A stretch of DNA of 16,105 bases, from NCBI GenBank assembly GCA_004525155.1, contig SPDA01000007.1:1-16105 (forward strand), read 5' to 3'. Below are positions 1-6,838 of the stretch, piece after piece. The number at the start of each line of letters is the position of its first letter. Position 1 is the stretch's first letter. Under the pieces are notes generated by a model. It worked only from the letters and a program-made list of their open reading frames with translations. It searched no databases and was not told the origin of the DNA. Origin of the DNA: Spirochaetales bacterium (lineage in GTDB: Bacteria > Spirochaetota > Spirochaetia > SPDA01). Both the position numbers and the translations under genes were made by a program.

Positions 1-1650
1 AGCGAGGAGGCGGGCGCTGCCGAACGCCTTGCACAGTACCAGCAGGAAATTGCCGTTCTGCAGACAAGGGTAAACTCCACCCTGCTCCGTATCGGCAACA
101 AGGTGGGCAGCGTGCCCGAATTCAACGCGGAAATGCTTAACCCCGCGAGCACGGGATACGTTTTTTACAAACCCATCGTGTACAGCAGGCGGGGGGAAGA
201 CGCCTATTTCCGCGGCTTGGTGCGGCTCGGCGTATCCACGGAAAGGATTATTACCGAAATAGCGAATTCGCGCATCAACCTGCTCATCAGGATAGGCATC
301 ATAACACTTATCGCCATCGCCATGGGTGTGGGCGGCGCCCTTCTGTTTTCCGCTATCATGATTATCCCCATCAACAAACTCTTAAAAGGTGTGGAGAAGA
401 TACGGGATACGGAGGACAAGGAAGAGCTTAGTGATCATGTGATACTTGTTCGAGCCAGGGATGAAATTCATAGTCTGGCGGATACGGTCAATCAGATGAC
501 CCAGGGACTGGTAAAGGCGGCAGCTGCAGCCAAGATGCTGAGTGTCGGCAAGGAAATCCAGAAGAGGTACATTCCCCTTGAAACCGATGCCCAGGGAAAC
601 AAGATGTCAACAGGGAAGGAAAGTAACGAGTTTGTCGAGTTCTTCGGGTATTACGAGGGCGCCAAGGGCGTGTCCGGCGACTATTTCGATTACGTCCAGG
701 TGGATCCGGAGCACTATGTCATAGTCAAATGCGATATATCCGGTAAGGGAGTTCCGGCGGCCCTCATCATGGTGCAGGTGGCTACCCTGGTCATCAATTA
801 TTACAAGAACTGGGACCTGAAAACCCAGGGAATCCACCTGGATAAACTTTTATACATTATAAACGACCTTCTCGAAGAAAGAGGATTTAAAGGTAAGTTC
901 GCGGCGCTAATAGCGATTGTGCTTAACATTAAAACAGGCGTTGCCTATATGTGCCATGCCGGGGATAATATTGTCAATCTCTACGATGCTGAAAAAAATG
1001 CCATGACCCAGATAACCATGGCCGAAGCTCCAGCTGCGGGTGCATTGCCCAACATTATGCTGGAGATGAAAGGAGGATACAAGCAAGTAACTTATAAAAT
1101 GAAAGCCGGGGACTGCATGTTCCTCTATACTGACGGTATTGAAGAAACAACGCGTATGTTCCGCGATTCCAGTTTTAAGCCCATAATCTGCCAGGAGCCT
1201 GGTTTCAAGGAGGGAGAGATGCATGGAAATCACAGATGGGGAGATACGGAAGGTGTCGAGCGGCTTGAAGCGGAGAGGGTGCAGGAGGTGCTGAATGCCG
1301 TATTAAACCGATCCACATTCAGGTTCACGAAATATCACAATCCCATACCCGATGAGGAATTTATTTTCGATTTTTCCTCCTGCCAGGGAACGGTGGAGGA
1401 GGCGGTCTTAGGTCTGGTGGCAGTACAAAACGTTTTTCGGCTCGTAAAAGATCCTTCCGCAGGAACAAACGACAGAGTGAATATTGACTTCAAGGTGGAC
1501 GGATTTATAAAGAAACATTTTACACAATATTCCTCGTATTTTGCTCACCCGGTAGAGGCCTCAACCACTTCTGCAGCTGCGGTCTATTCACATCTGAAGC
1601 AGGATGAGCAGTATGACGATCTCACAATCCTGAGTGTAAGAAAGCTCTAG
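1..1650 (+). CDS. HAMP-SpoIIE (PP2C-type) serine phosphatase, 5' truncated
   Basis: The reading frame is open from the first base, so the N-terminus lies outside the window; 549 residues are visible. Visible residues 1-91 look like the end of a periplasmic sensor region. A membrane helix follows at about 92-115, then a HAMP linker (about 116-165), a short helical stretch and a SpoIIE/PP2C phosphatase domain. Metal-binding acidic motifs are all present: GDYFD (D228), CDISGKG (D245), YTDGIEE (D378) and YDDLT (D539/D540). Proteins of this build sense a signal outside the membrane and dephosphorylate phosphoserine on a cytoplasmic partner, classically an anti-sigma-factor antagonist; no such partner is encoded here. 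About 160 residues separate the TDG and YDD motifs, which is much longer than in RsbU-type enzymes. The zinc-ribbon gene begins 15 bases after its stop and is probably co-transcribed. The family assignment is firm; the ligand and target are unknown. Confidence 0.93.
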   Translation, partial: SEEAGAAERLAQYQQEIAVLQTRVNSTLLRIGNKVGSVPEFNAEMLNPASTGYVFYKPIVYSRRGEDAYFRGLVRLGVSTERIITEIANSRINLLIRIGIITLIAIAMGVGGALLFSAIMIIPINKLLKGVEKIRDTEDKEELSDHVILVRARDEIHSLADTVNQMTQGLVKAAAAAKMLSVGKEIQKRYIPLETDAQGNKMSTGKESNEFVEFFGYYEGAKGVSGDYFDYVQVDPEHYVIVKCDISGKGVPAALIMVQVATLVINYYKNWDLKTQGIHLDKLLYIINDLLEERGFKGKFAALIAIVLNIKTGVAYMCHAGDNIVNLYDAEKNAMTQITMAEAPAAGALPNIMLEMKGGYKQVTYKMKAGDCMFLYTDGIEETTRMFRDSSFKPIICQEPGFKEGEMHGNHRWGDTEGVERLEAERVQEVLNAVLNRSTFRFTKYHNPIPDEEFIFDFSSCQGTVEEAVLGLVAVQNVFRLVKDPSAGTNDRVNIDFKVDGFIKKHFTQYSSYFAHPVEASTTSAAAVYSHLKQDEQYDDLTILSVRKL

Positions 1651-1665
1651 GATGAAGGACGCAGA

Positions 1666-2004
1666 ATGAAAAAACAATTTTTCTGTGAAAACTGCAACCG
1701 GTCCGTGCCGAAGGAGGCTCTGACCTGCCCCCATTGCGGCAGTTCTTTCCAGGCGGTCAAATGCCCGAAGTGCGGCTTTACCGGCAATACGGACATGTTC
1801 GCCGCAGGCTGCCCCATCTGCGGCTATTTAAGCGACAGCTTCGCACGAAGAACGGTCAAGCCCGCTGAATCGCTCACACCGCAGCCTTCCCATATTCCGG
1901 AAACGAAAAGGAAAAAGGCTTTGCCCGACTGGTTTTATCCGGTGGCCGGGGTTATACTCCTTGGAATTATCATAGCGATTGTCATCATGTACCTTAAGCT
2001 TTAG
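1666..2004 (+). CDS. Double zinc-ribbon protein with C-terminal membrane anchor
   Basis: A 112-residue protein with four CxxC knuckles: C7/C10 (CENC), C21/C24 (CPHC), C33/C36 (CPKC) and C49/C52 (CPIC). These are expected to form two zinc ribbons. A polar, proline-rich linker (about 60-85) follows, then a single hydrophobic helix from about residue 89 to the end (WFYPVAGVILLG onwards). This arrangement suggests a tail-anchored inner-membrane protein with its zinc ribbons in the cytoplasm. The ATG is preceded by a GAAGGA-like ribosome site about ten bases upstream and lies 15 bases after the phosphatase stop, so the two are probably one transcript. Zinc-ribbon/TM proteins of this kind are common, but I know of no defined function for this one. 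Being a membrane partner or scaffold for the phosphatase is inference from position only. Confidence 0.85.
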   Translation: MKKQFFCENCNRSVPKEALTCPHCGSSFQAVKCPKCGFTGNTDMFAAGCPICGYLSDSFARRTVKPAESLTPQPSHIPETKRKKALPDWFYPVAGVILLGIIIAIVIMYLKL

Positions 2005-2028
2005 GATAGAGACCGTTCCTGCTGCCCC

Positions 2029-3204
2029 TCAATTGCCGGCAAGCGATTCCCGCATGGTGCCGTAACGGCAATAGAAAACAAGACCCGTAAAAGCGGCGCT
2101 CCGCAGGGGATCCTCCTTCATGTAGAAGAGATGAGAACCGCAGCCGCAGCCTCCTGCCCCGAATCCGGGAACCGGAAAATCGGTGATATCTTTTAGATTT
2201 TCCGCCGCCCCGCATTCAAGTTTGCCGCACTCCTCCGGCCGTGCCGTATAGACAGGGAAAGCCTTTACCCCGTCCGCCGCCAGGGTAAGATAATCGATAT
2301 GCCAATGCGCTTTTTTTTTCTTTGACAGGTGCCGGGATATGCGGCTCCGAAGTATCCCCTTGCCGGAACCTGCATAGATGTAAAAACCTGCCCTGAACTC
2401 GAGGGGGCCCAGGCTTCCCACGGTAATCCGCCTGTCTGAATCGAGCCTGCAGACGAGAAAATAGATTCCCGCGTTCCGTATGGCCCAGTCCACAGGTCCG
2501 TAACAGACCGGGACCGCAGAATTTTCCAGGCTCACCTCTCCGGATTCGTCGGCGCGCACCGAGACCGCATGGACCTTTACCAGGTCCCGGACGTGCAGAA
2601 GGGTCCTGCTGAAGAGCGGGTCCGTATGGATGGCGGGTACGAAGATGCCGGCGTCCGGATGCATCAGCACGAACAGGACATGCGCCCCGATGGCGCCGGC
2701 GCCCTGGTTCGCTATTTCCGCAAGATGAAGCAGGTGCCGCGTCCCCCTCTCGGTGGGGGCGTCCGGAAAACTCGCTATTCCGTACTCGCAGAGGGTGCAG
2801 GCCTTCACTTCGAGGTAGAACCGGCTTCCCTCGTTTTCGATGTAGAAGTCAAACCTCGAGCGGCCGGCGGAGGCCTCCGCTATCACCTTCTCCGCCCGTG
2901 GAAAAAGCGACGGAATTACAAGGTTCCGCGTGATGAGATTCGCCTTTCCGGAATAGAGGGGTATTATTTTACCTTTGTACCGCGCGGCTTCCAGCGTGTA
3001 TTCGGTTTTTCTTGAAGGTCCGCCGGAGAGAGGAGCTTCCGCCCTCGAAAGCAGCAGGGGCGCCCCGGGCAGGAGGATTTCCTGCACCCTGCCGGGATTG
3101 GGACAGTGGGCGCGCACAAGCCGTCCTTTGTACTTTGCCACCACGAGAAAACGGTTCGGCCTGGAAACGAAGGATGCCTCCAGGCCGGGTGAAAACAGTT
3201 TCAA
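2029..3204 (-). CDS. sfsA: SfsA nuclease fused to a Uri/DUF123 GIY-YIG domain
   Basis: A 391-residue two-domain protein. Residues 1-225 match SfsA: the start MKLFSPGLEASFVSRPNRFL, the HCPNPGR motif (33-39), and a PD-(D/E)xK-type active site with D119 (RFDF), E132 and K134 (LEVKACTL). Residues about 240-390 match DUF123/Uri: GIY at 246-248, GFYIYAGSG at 273-281, HWHIDYL around 300-306, and a Cys-rich GCGCGSHLFY block near 352-361. SfsA proteins bind DNA and have been annotated as DNA/RNA nucleases; Uri domains are GIY-YIG-type nuclease relatives. The start is TTG, chosen because the next residues align with the conserved SfsA N-terminus. The TTG overlaps the TGA of the upstream acyl-CoA synthetase (TTGA), so translation is probably coupled. 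A run of nine A residues encodes part of the K-rich stretch in the second domain (plus-strand 2311-2319). Both domain calls are strong; the function of the fusion is unknown. Confidence 0.9.
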   Translation of the reverse strand: MKLFSPGLEASFVSRPNRFLVVAKYKGRLVRAHCPNPGRVQEILLPGAPLLLSRAEAPLSGGPSRKTEYTLEAARYKGKIIPLYSGKANLITRNLVIPSLFPRAEKVIAEASAGRSRFDFYIENEGSRFYLEVKACTLCEYGIASFPDAPTERGTRHLLHLAEIANQGAGAIGAHVLFVLMHPDAGIFVPAIHTDPLFSRTLLHVRDLVKVHAVSVRADESGEVSLENSAVPVCYGPVDWAIRNAGIYFLVCRLDSDRRITVGSLGPLEFRAGFYIYAGSGKGILRSRISRHLSKKKKAHWHIDYLTLAADGVKAFPVYTARPEECGKLECGAAENLKDITDFPVPGFGAGGCGCGSHLFYMKEDPLRSAAFTGLVFYCRYGTMRESLAGN

Positions 3205-5111
3205 ATGAACAGCTTCTGTATGTCCTTTTTGTAAATGTCGTTCACGATGTTCCGTTTTATTTTCAGCGAGGCCGTCATTTCCTTTCCCACTTCAAAAGGT
3301 TTCGACAGCAGTTTGAATTTGTAGATACGTTCGAAAATCTTGAACCCGTTTTTGGAATTTATCAGGTTTTGAATTTCCGCGTTGATGAGCTCGGTTATGT
3401 CCATGCTTGCTATAAGTTCTTCCATGTCGATGTAGGGCAGGTTCCTCTCCCGCGCCGCTTCTTCCAGTTTTTCCATGTTGGGAACGATAAGTGCTGCTAG
3501 GAATTTCTGATCCTGGCCGACTATCATCACCTGATCTATATATTCGGACTGCTGCATCTTATCCTCGATGGGTACGGGTTCGATGTTTTCCCCGCCCATG
3601 AGTACGATTGTTTCCTTTTCCCTTCCCAGGATTTTTAACTCCCGCTTGTGGGTCGACACCACGATGTCGCCCGTATTGAGCCAGCCGTCCTTGAGCACTT
3701 CTTCGGTTTTGTCCTGTCTCTTGTAGTAACCCTTCATGATCTGCTCGCTTTTCACAAAGAGCACGCCCTTTCGGCCCGGAGGCATGGAATTGCCGTCCTT
3801 GTCCAGGATCTTGAATTCCACATCACGCATGATGGGCCCCACGGTGGTTGCTACCGGGTGTTTCTGCAGCCTGACGGAAAGGATGGGCGCGGTTTCGGTT
3901 AATCCGTAGCCCTCGAGAAGGAGAATGCCCGCCGCCTGGAAAAACCTGTCCACGTAAGCGGGAAGCGCGCCCCCGCCGGAGATACCCGCAATGAACCTGC
4001 CGCCGAGTCTGGTTTTAAGCTTCTTGAAAACGAGGAGATTGCCGAGGCCTTTCAGAGGAGCCAGGAGGAGCCATGGTATGAAGCTTATGAGAATGTCCAG
4101 GAACCGCACCCGGCGGCGGAAGGTCGGCACCAGACCCCGCAGCATATTGGTAAGCACGGCGAAGGACTGGCCCGTGTTGACGAAAAAGTGGAAGAGGGCC
4201 TTTTTGACGCCGCTTTCCTTGCTGGCATTTTTGTACACAGCCGCGCGTATGCCTTCCCAGATTCTGGGCACGGAAGCCATCCACTGGGGTTTAACTTTTT
4301 CCATGTCTTCCAGCATTATTTTACCGATAGGTTTCGAATACGCTATGGCTGCCGCCCTGTTAAGAATTACGTACTCAACGGCCCTTTCAAACGAATGCCA
4401 GACAGGCAGCACGCTTATGAATATATGTTCAGGCTGAACATTGATATGCTCGTACACCCGCTCGAGCTGGAAAATGAAATTTCGGTGGGAAAGCATGACG
4501 CCTTTGGGTTCGCCCGTCGTACCTGAGGTGTAGATGAGCGTCGCAAGGTCGTCACAGGTGCCCTTATCAACCTCTCCGTCGAAAAAATCGGGTTTCGCCG
4601 CGAGTTCTTTTTTACCGGATGCGAGAACGCTTTCGAAATCAAGTATCCTGACTTCCGGGTGGGCCTTGACAAAAGCGTCGTCGTAGTCTTTTTCGAAAAT
4701 AATGATTGTTTTAAGAAGGGGAATTTCCTTGATCCTGGAAAGAATCTTTTCGGTCTGGGTTTTGTTTTCGGCAAAGCTCAGCTTGCAGTCCGCGTGACGC
4801 AGAATGTAGCTTATTTCCAGGTCCGTGGAATCACTGCCCCGGGGTACATCCACGGCGCCCAGCCCGAGAAGGGCGATATCGGTTATTATCCATTCTTTCC
4901 TGTTGTCGGAGATAATGCCCACATGGTCTCCCCTGGCAACACCGGCAGCGCTCAGGCCGAGGCCCATGGCCTTGATGAGGGTATAAAATTCTCCATAGGT
5001 AATGATTTGAAAGACGCTATTTTTGTCTTTCGATAGAATAGCCGTTAAATCCCGGTAATTCCTGCTGACTTCCCTGATTCGTTTCGGAATCGTTTCCTTT
5101 TCGGCAACCAT
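3201..5111 (-). CDS. Long-chain fatty acid-CoA ligase (AMP-forming)
   Basis: A 636-residue ANL-superfamily enzyme that activates a fatty acid with ATP to an acyl-adenylate and then to acyl-CoA. The phosphate-binding loop YTSGTTGEPKG is at 194-204, the adenine/acyl motif GYGLTET at 401-407, the ribose-binding Asp in LNTGD at about 482, and the hinge region GREKETIVLMGGENIEP at 496-512. The C-terminal TASLKIKR (about 613-620) carries the lysine expected to be catalytic. A hydrophobic segment at 337-362 (including FIPWLLLAPL) fits the membrane-associating insert of long-chain enzymes. The ATG has a strong AGGGGGG ribosome site. It lies 77 bases downstream of the FabZ-like gene on the same strand and overlaps sfsA by four bases. 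A candidate promoter sits in the 77-base gap, so it may be expressed separately as well as from the fabZ side. Chain-length preference cannot be read from sequence. Confidence 0.93.
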   Translation of the reverse strand: MVAEKETIPKRIREVSRNYRDLTAILSKDKNSVFQIITYGEFYTLIKAMGLGLSAAGVARGDHVGIISDNRKEWIITDIALLGLGAVDVPRGSDSTDLEISYILRHADCKLSFAENKTQTEKILSRIKEIPLLKTIIIFEKDYDDAFVKAHPEVRILDFESVLASGKKELAAKPDFFDGEVDKGTCDDLATLIYTSGTTGEPKGVMLSHRNFIFQLERVYEHINVQPEHIFISVLPVWHSFERAVEYVILNRAAAIAYSKPIGKIMLEDMEKVKPQWMASVPRIWEGIRAAVYKNASKESGVKKALFHFFVNTGQSFAVLTNMLRGLVPTFRRRVRFLDILISFIPWLLLAPLKGLGNLLVFKKLKTRLGGRFIAGISGGGALPAYVDRFFQAAGILLLEGYGLTETAPILSVRLQKHPVATTVGPIMRDVEFKILDKDGNSMPPGRKGVLFVKSEQIMKGYYKRQDKTEEVLKDGWLNTGDIVVSTHKRELKILGREKETIVLMGGENIEPVPIEDKMQQSEYIDQVMIVGQDQKFLAALIVPNMEKLEEAARERNLPYIDMEELIASMDITELINAEIQNLINSKNGFKIFERIYKFKLLSKPFEVGKEMTASLKIKRNIVNDIYKKDIQKLFI

Positions 5112-5127
5112 GCTTACCCCCCTGTAC

Positions 5128-5139
5128 GTGATAAATCAC
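5128..5139. promoter_or_regulatory. Perfect inverted repeat GTGATAAATCAC upstream of the ligase gene
   Basis: GTGAT-AA-ATCAC is a 5-base-arm inverted repeat 16 bases before the ligase ATG. It lies where a repressor could block transcription starting from the candidate promoter at 5138-5166. It could be an operator of a TetR-like or FNR/CRP-like regulator, but its two-base centre does not match the usual spacing of FNR or CRP sites. Chance occurrence cannot be excluded. Confidence 0.3.
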
Positions 5140-5166
5140 ATTAACACGGAAATTTGCAACTGTCAA
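5138..5166 (-). promoter_or_regulatory. Candidate sigma-70-type promoter for the acyl-CoA ligase gene
   Basis: On the minus strand a perfect TTGACA (5166-5161) is followed by a 17-base spacer and a weak TAATGT (-10, 3 of 6 matches) in the 77-base gap upstream of the ligase. The perfect -35 and correct spacing are seen directly; promoter function is inference, and the -10 is poor. Confidence 0.35.
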
Positions 5167-5188
5167 CGAAACTGTTTTTTTAGGAATT

Positions 5189-5617
5189 TCAGACGGGGGC
5201 TTCTCCCACAAGGCAGAGCCATTCGGCTTCGGCGGCGAGTTCCTCACCCACATAGGCCTTGCCTGCCTGCTTTATCATTTTTTTCGATATCCTTAAGTTT
5301 TTAATTTCCATGCGAACCTCGTCTCCGGGCCGGACCTGGCGGCGGAATTTGACGCTGTCCACCGAGGCGAGAAAAAACAGGCTGCTGTCGTCCAGTTTGC
5401 CCAGGGCCCTGATGCCCGCTCCTCCGCATTGAGCCATGGTCTCCACAAGAATGACGCCGGGCACAACCGGGTACTGGGGAAAATGGCCTTTGAAAAAGAA
5501 ATCGGCGTCAGTGAATTTTCTTGTTCCTGTTATTTCCTCTTCATTAATGACGGTAAGTTTATCCACAAACAGGAACGGTTCCCTGTGGGGCAGCAGGCTC
5601 TTGATATCATCTCGCAT
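5189..5617 (-). CDS. fabZ: FabZ-like 3-hydroxyacyl-ACP dehydratase
   Basis: A 142-residue single hot-dog-fold protein, the usual length for FabZ. It contains LLPHREPFLFVD (8-19) and GHFPQYPVVPGVILVETMAQ (44-63). The catalytic pair is H45 and E59, with the same 14-residue spacing as the His/Glu pair of E. coli FabZ. FabZ dehydrates 3-hydroxyacyl-ACP to trans-2-enoyl-ACP during fatty-acid elongation. The ATG has a textbook AAGGAG ribosome site seven bases upstream. It is the first gene of a minus-strand group with the acyl-CoA ligase and sfsA. None of the usual neighbours of the housekeeping fabZ (lpxA, lpxD, other fab genes) are present, so this may be a second, specialised dehydratase acting on acyl chains handled by the adjacent ligase; that is inference. 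The gene symbol names the family rather than proven orthology. Confidence 0.88.
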   Translation of the reverse strand: MRDDIKSLLPHREPFLFVDKLTVINEEEITGTRKFTDADFFFKGHFPQYPVVPGVILVETMAQCGGAGIRALGKLDDSSLFFLASVDSVKFRRQVRPGDEVRMEIKNLRISKKMIKQAGKAYVGEELAAEAEWLCLVGEAPV

Positions 5618-5636
5618 GATAAAACTCCTTGGTTAC

Positions 5637-5642
5637 ATTATA
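5637..5642 (-). promoter_or_regulatory. Candidate -10 element (TATAAT) upstream of the FabZ-like gene
   Basis: A consensus TATAAT lies on the minus strand 19 bases before the dehydratase ATG, just upstream of its AAGGAG ribosome site. No convincing -35 hexamer is visible at 16-18 bases, so this is a candidate only. The predicted leader would be very short. It lies in the 46-base gap between this gene and the divergent permease gene. Confidence 0.35.
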
Positions 5643-5663
5643 TACGAAAAGGAAGTATACCTT

Positions 5664-6809
5664 ATGAGGGTCCCATCTACAAGTGCTTTCAAAGATGTGA
5701 TACTATGCAGAATCATGAACCCATCAAAGATCATCGTGGTACTTCTGGGTATTATAACGGCCATAGCCCTGGCGATAGTCCTGAAACTGAGCCAGGCGGT
5801 CATTCTTCCCCTCGCAGTATCCTTTTTATTGTCCTTTATTTTTACGCCGGTCGTTAAATTCCTCCTGAAAAAAGGAATTCCCAGGTTTGCTGCCATAATC
5901 CTGGTCATGCTTCTTCTTCTGGTGTTTTTTGTTTTACTGGGCCTGTTCATCGTTACCAGCGCTCAGTCCTTCATCCATGAATACCCCGTTTATCTGTCCA
6001 AATTGAAGGAGATAGTCCAGGATTTTTCCGGAAAATACCTGTCCATGCTGAACCTTCCCGCAGATCCTCTGGCGGCGCTGGATATTACCGAATTTGTTAC
6101 CGATTCCCTGGTGAGCGGTTCCAAGGCGCTTTTCGCCATTTTCGGCATCATCCTTATCATCGCCATAATACTGATTTTCCTCTTCCTGGAGGCCTCCGGA
6201 ATCGCGGCGAAGCTTGGGAGGGCCTTCCCCTCCCATACAAGCAAGCGGATCAGGGTGATGTTCGAACACATAACCAGGCAGATAAGCAGGTATTTAAGCG
6301 TCAAGTTTCTCGTGAGCCTTATCACCGGCATCATTGTGTGGGTCCTGCTGATAGCGCTCGGCCTCGATTTTCCCGTGGTCTGGGGAGCCCTGGCCTTTTT
6401 TCTCAATTTTGTACCCAATATCGGTCATATCATCGTGATTGTGCTCATCGGACTGCAGACCCTGGTGCAGTTTTATCCGTCTCTCGGCATCTTTTTTTTC
6501 GTGGTCATAACCCTTACCGTGGTTTTCGCCTTTCTGGGAAGTTTCCTTGAGCCGAAACTGGCCGGGGACCGGCTGAATGTAAGCCCCGTTGTAATCCTTG
6601 CCTCCCTGTTGTTCTGGGGCTGGCTGTGGGGTGTTGTCGGAGCGCTTATATCGGTGCCCATAGCGGTAGGCATCAAGATAGTGTGCGAGAATATACCGGT
6701 CCTGAAACCGGTCGGGATTCTCATGGGCGCCGGTCAGTCGCGGAGGAGGCGTCAGGTTAAAAAGAACGGAAAAAGCCCCAACGGGGCTCCGGACAGCTTA
6801 AAAAAGTGA
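5664..6809 (+). CDS. AI-2E family transporter (PerM/YdiK-type permease), copy 1
   Basis: A 381-residue integral membrane protein of the AI-2E exporter-like superfamily (PerM/YdiK/YhhT), usually about 350 residues with eight helices. Recognisable family segments are LKLSQAVILPLAVSFLLSF near the N-terminus, the central HITRQISRYL, WGALAFFLNFVPNIG, and the C-terminal SPVVILASLLFWGWLWG followed by ISVPIA and CENIPVLKPV. Family members move small molecules or ions (AI-2 in TqsA, Na+/H+ in some others); the substrate here cannot be deduced. The start at 5664 was chosen for its AAGGAAG ribosome site eight bases upstream. An ATG at 5715 (MNPSKII) would match the start of the downstream copy better and remains possible. 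The last 20 or so residues are a basic tail with no match in copy 2. The gene is divergent from the FabZ-like gene and probably co-transcribed with copy 2. Confidence 0.88.
   Translation: MRVPSTSAFKDVILCRIMNPSKIIVVLLGIITAIALAIVLKLSQAVILPLAVSFLLSFIFTPVVKFLLKKGIPRFAAIILVMLLLLVFFVLLGLFIVTSAQSFIHEYPVYLSKLKEIVQDFSGKYLSMLNLPADPLAALDITEFVTDSLVSGSKALFAIFGIILIIAIILIFLFLEASGIAAKLGRAFPSHTSKRIRVMFEHITRQISRYLSVKFLVSLITGIIVWVLLIALGLDFPVVWGALAFFLNFVPNIGHIIVIVLIGLQTLVQFYPSLGIFFFVVITLTVVFAFLGSFLEPKLAGDRLNVSPVVILASLLFWGWLWGVVGALISVPIAVGIKIVCENIPVLKPVGILMGAGQSRRRRQVKKNGKSPNGAPDSLKK
6774..6788 (-). terminator. Antisense hairpin plus T-run resembling an intrinsic terminator
   Basis: Read on the minus strand, AGCCCC-GTT-GGGGCT is a 6-base-pair GC-rich stem with a 3-base loop, followed directly by TTTTTCC. 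This is the form of a short rho-independent terminator, but for transcription opposite to the permease in whose 3' end it lies. No minus-strand gene precedes it, so it could only stop antisense transcription, or it may be fortuitous. In the sense direction there is no T-run. Confidence 0.3.
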
Positions 6810-6838
6810 TCGGAATAGTTTAGAATACAGGAGTTAAC

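Noticed and set aside
2033..2042. Palindrome TTGCCGGCAA near the convergent zinc-ribbon/sfsA ends
   Set aside because: It lies in the last sfsA codons, has no loop or T-run, and is short enough to be chance.
2569..3015. Plus-strand open frame (148 codons) opposite sfsA
   Set aside because: It is antisense to a strongly conserved SfsA domain, with no family resemblance or ribosome site of note.
5175..5181. T-run after the FabZ-like gene as a terminator
   Set aside because: The seven T residues are on the plus strand, have no stable stem before them, and would terminate the wrong strand for the genes here.
5436..5663. Upstream extension of permease copy 1 (in-frame ATG at 5436)
   Set aside because: This extension would overlap the FabZ-like gene on the other strand, adds hydrophilic sequence with no match in copy 2, and has no ribosome site; the start at 5664 or 5715 is far more likely.
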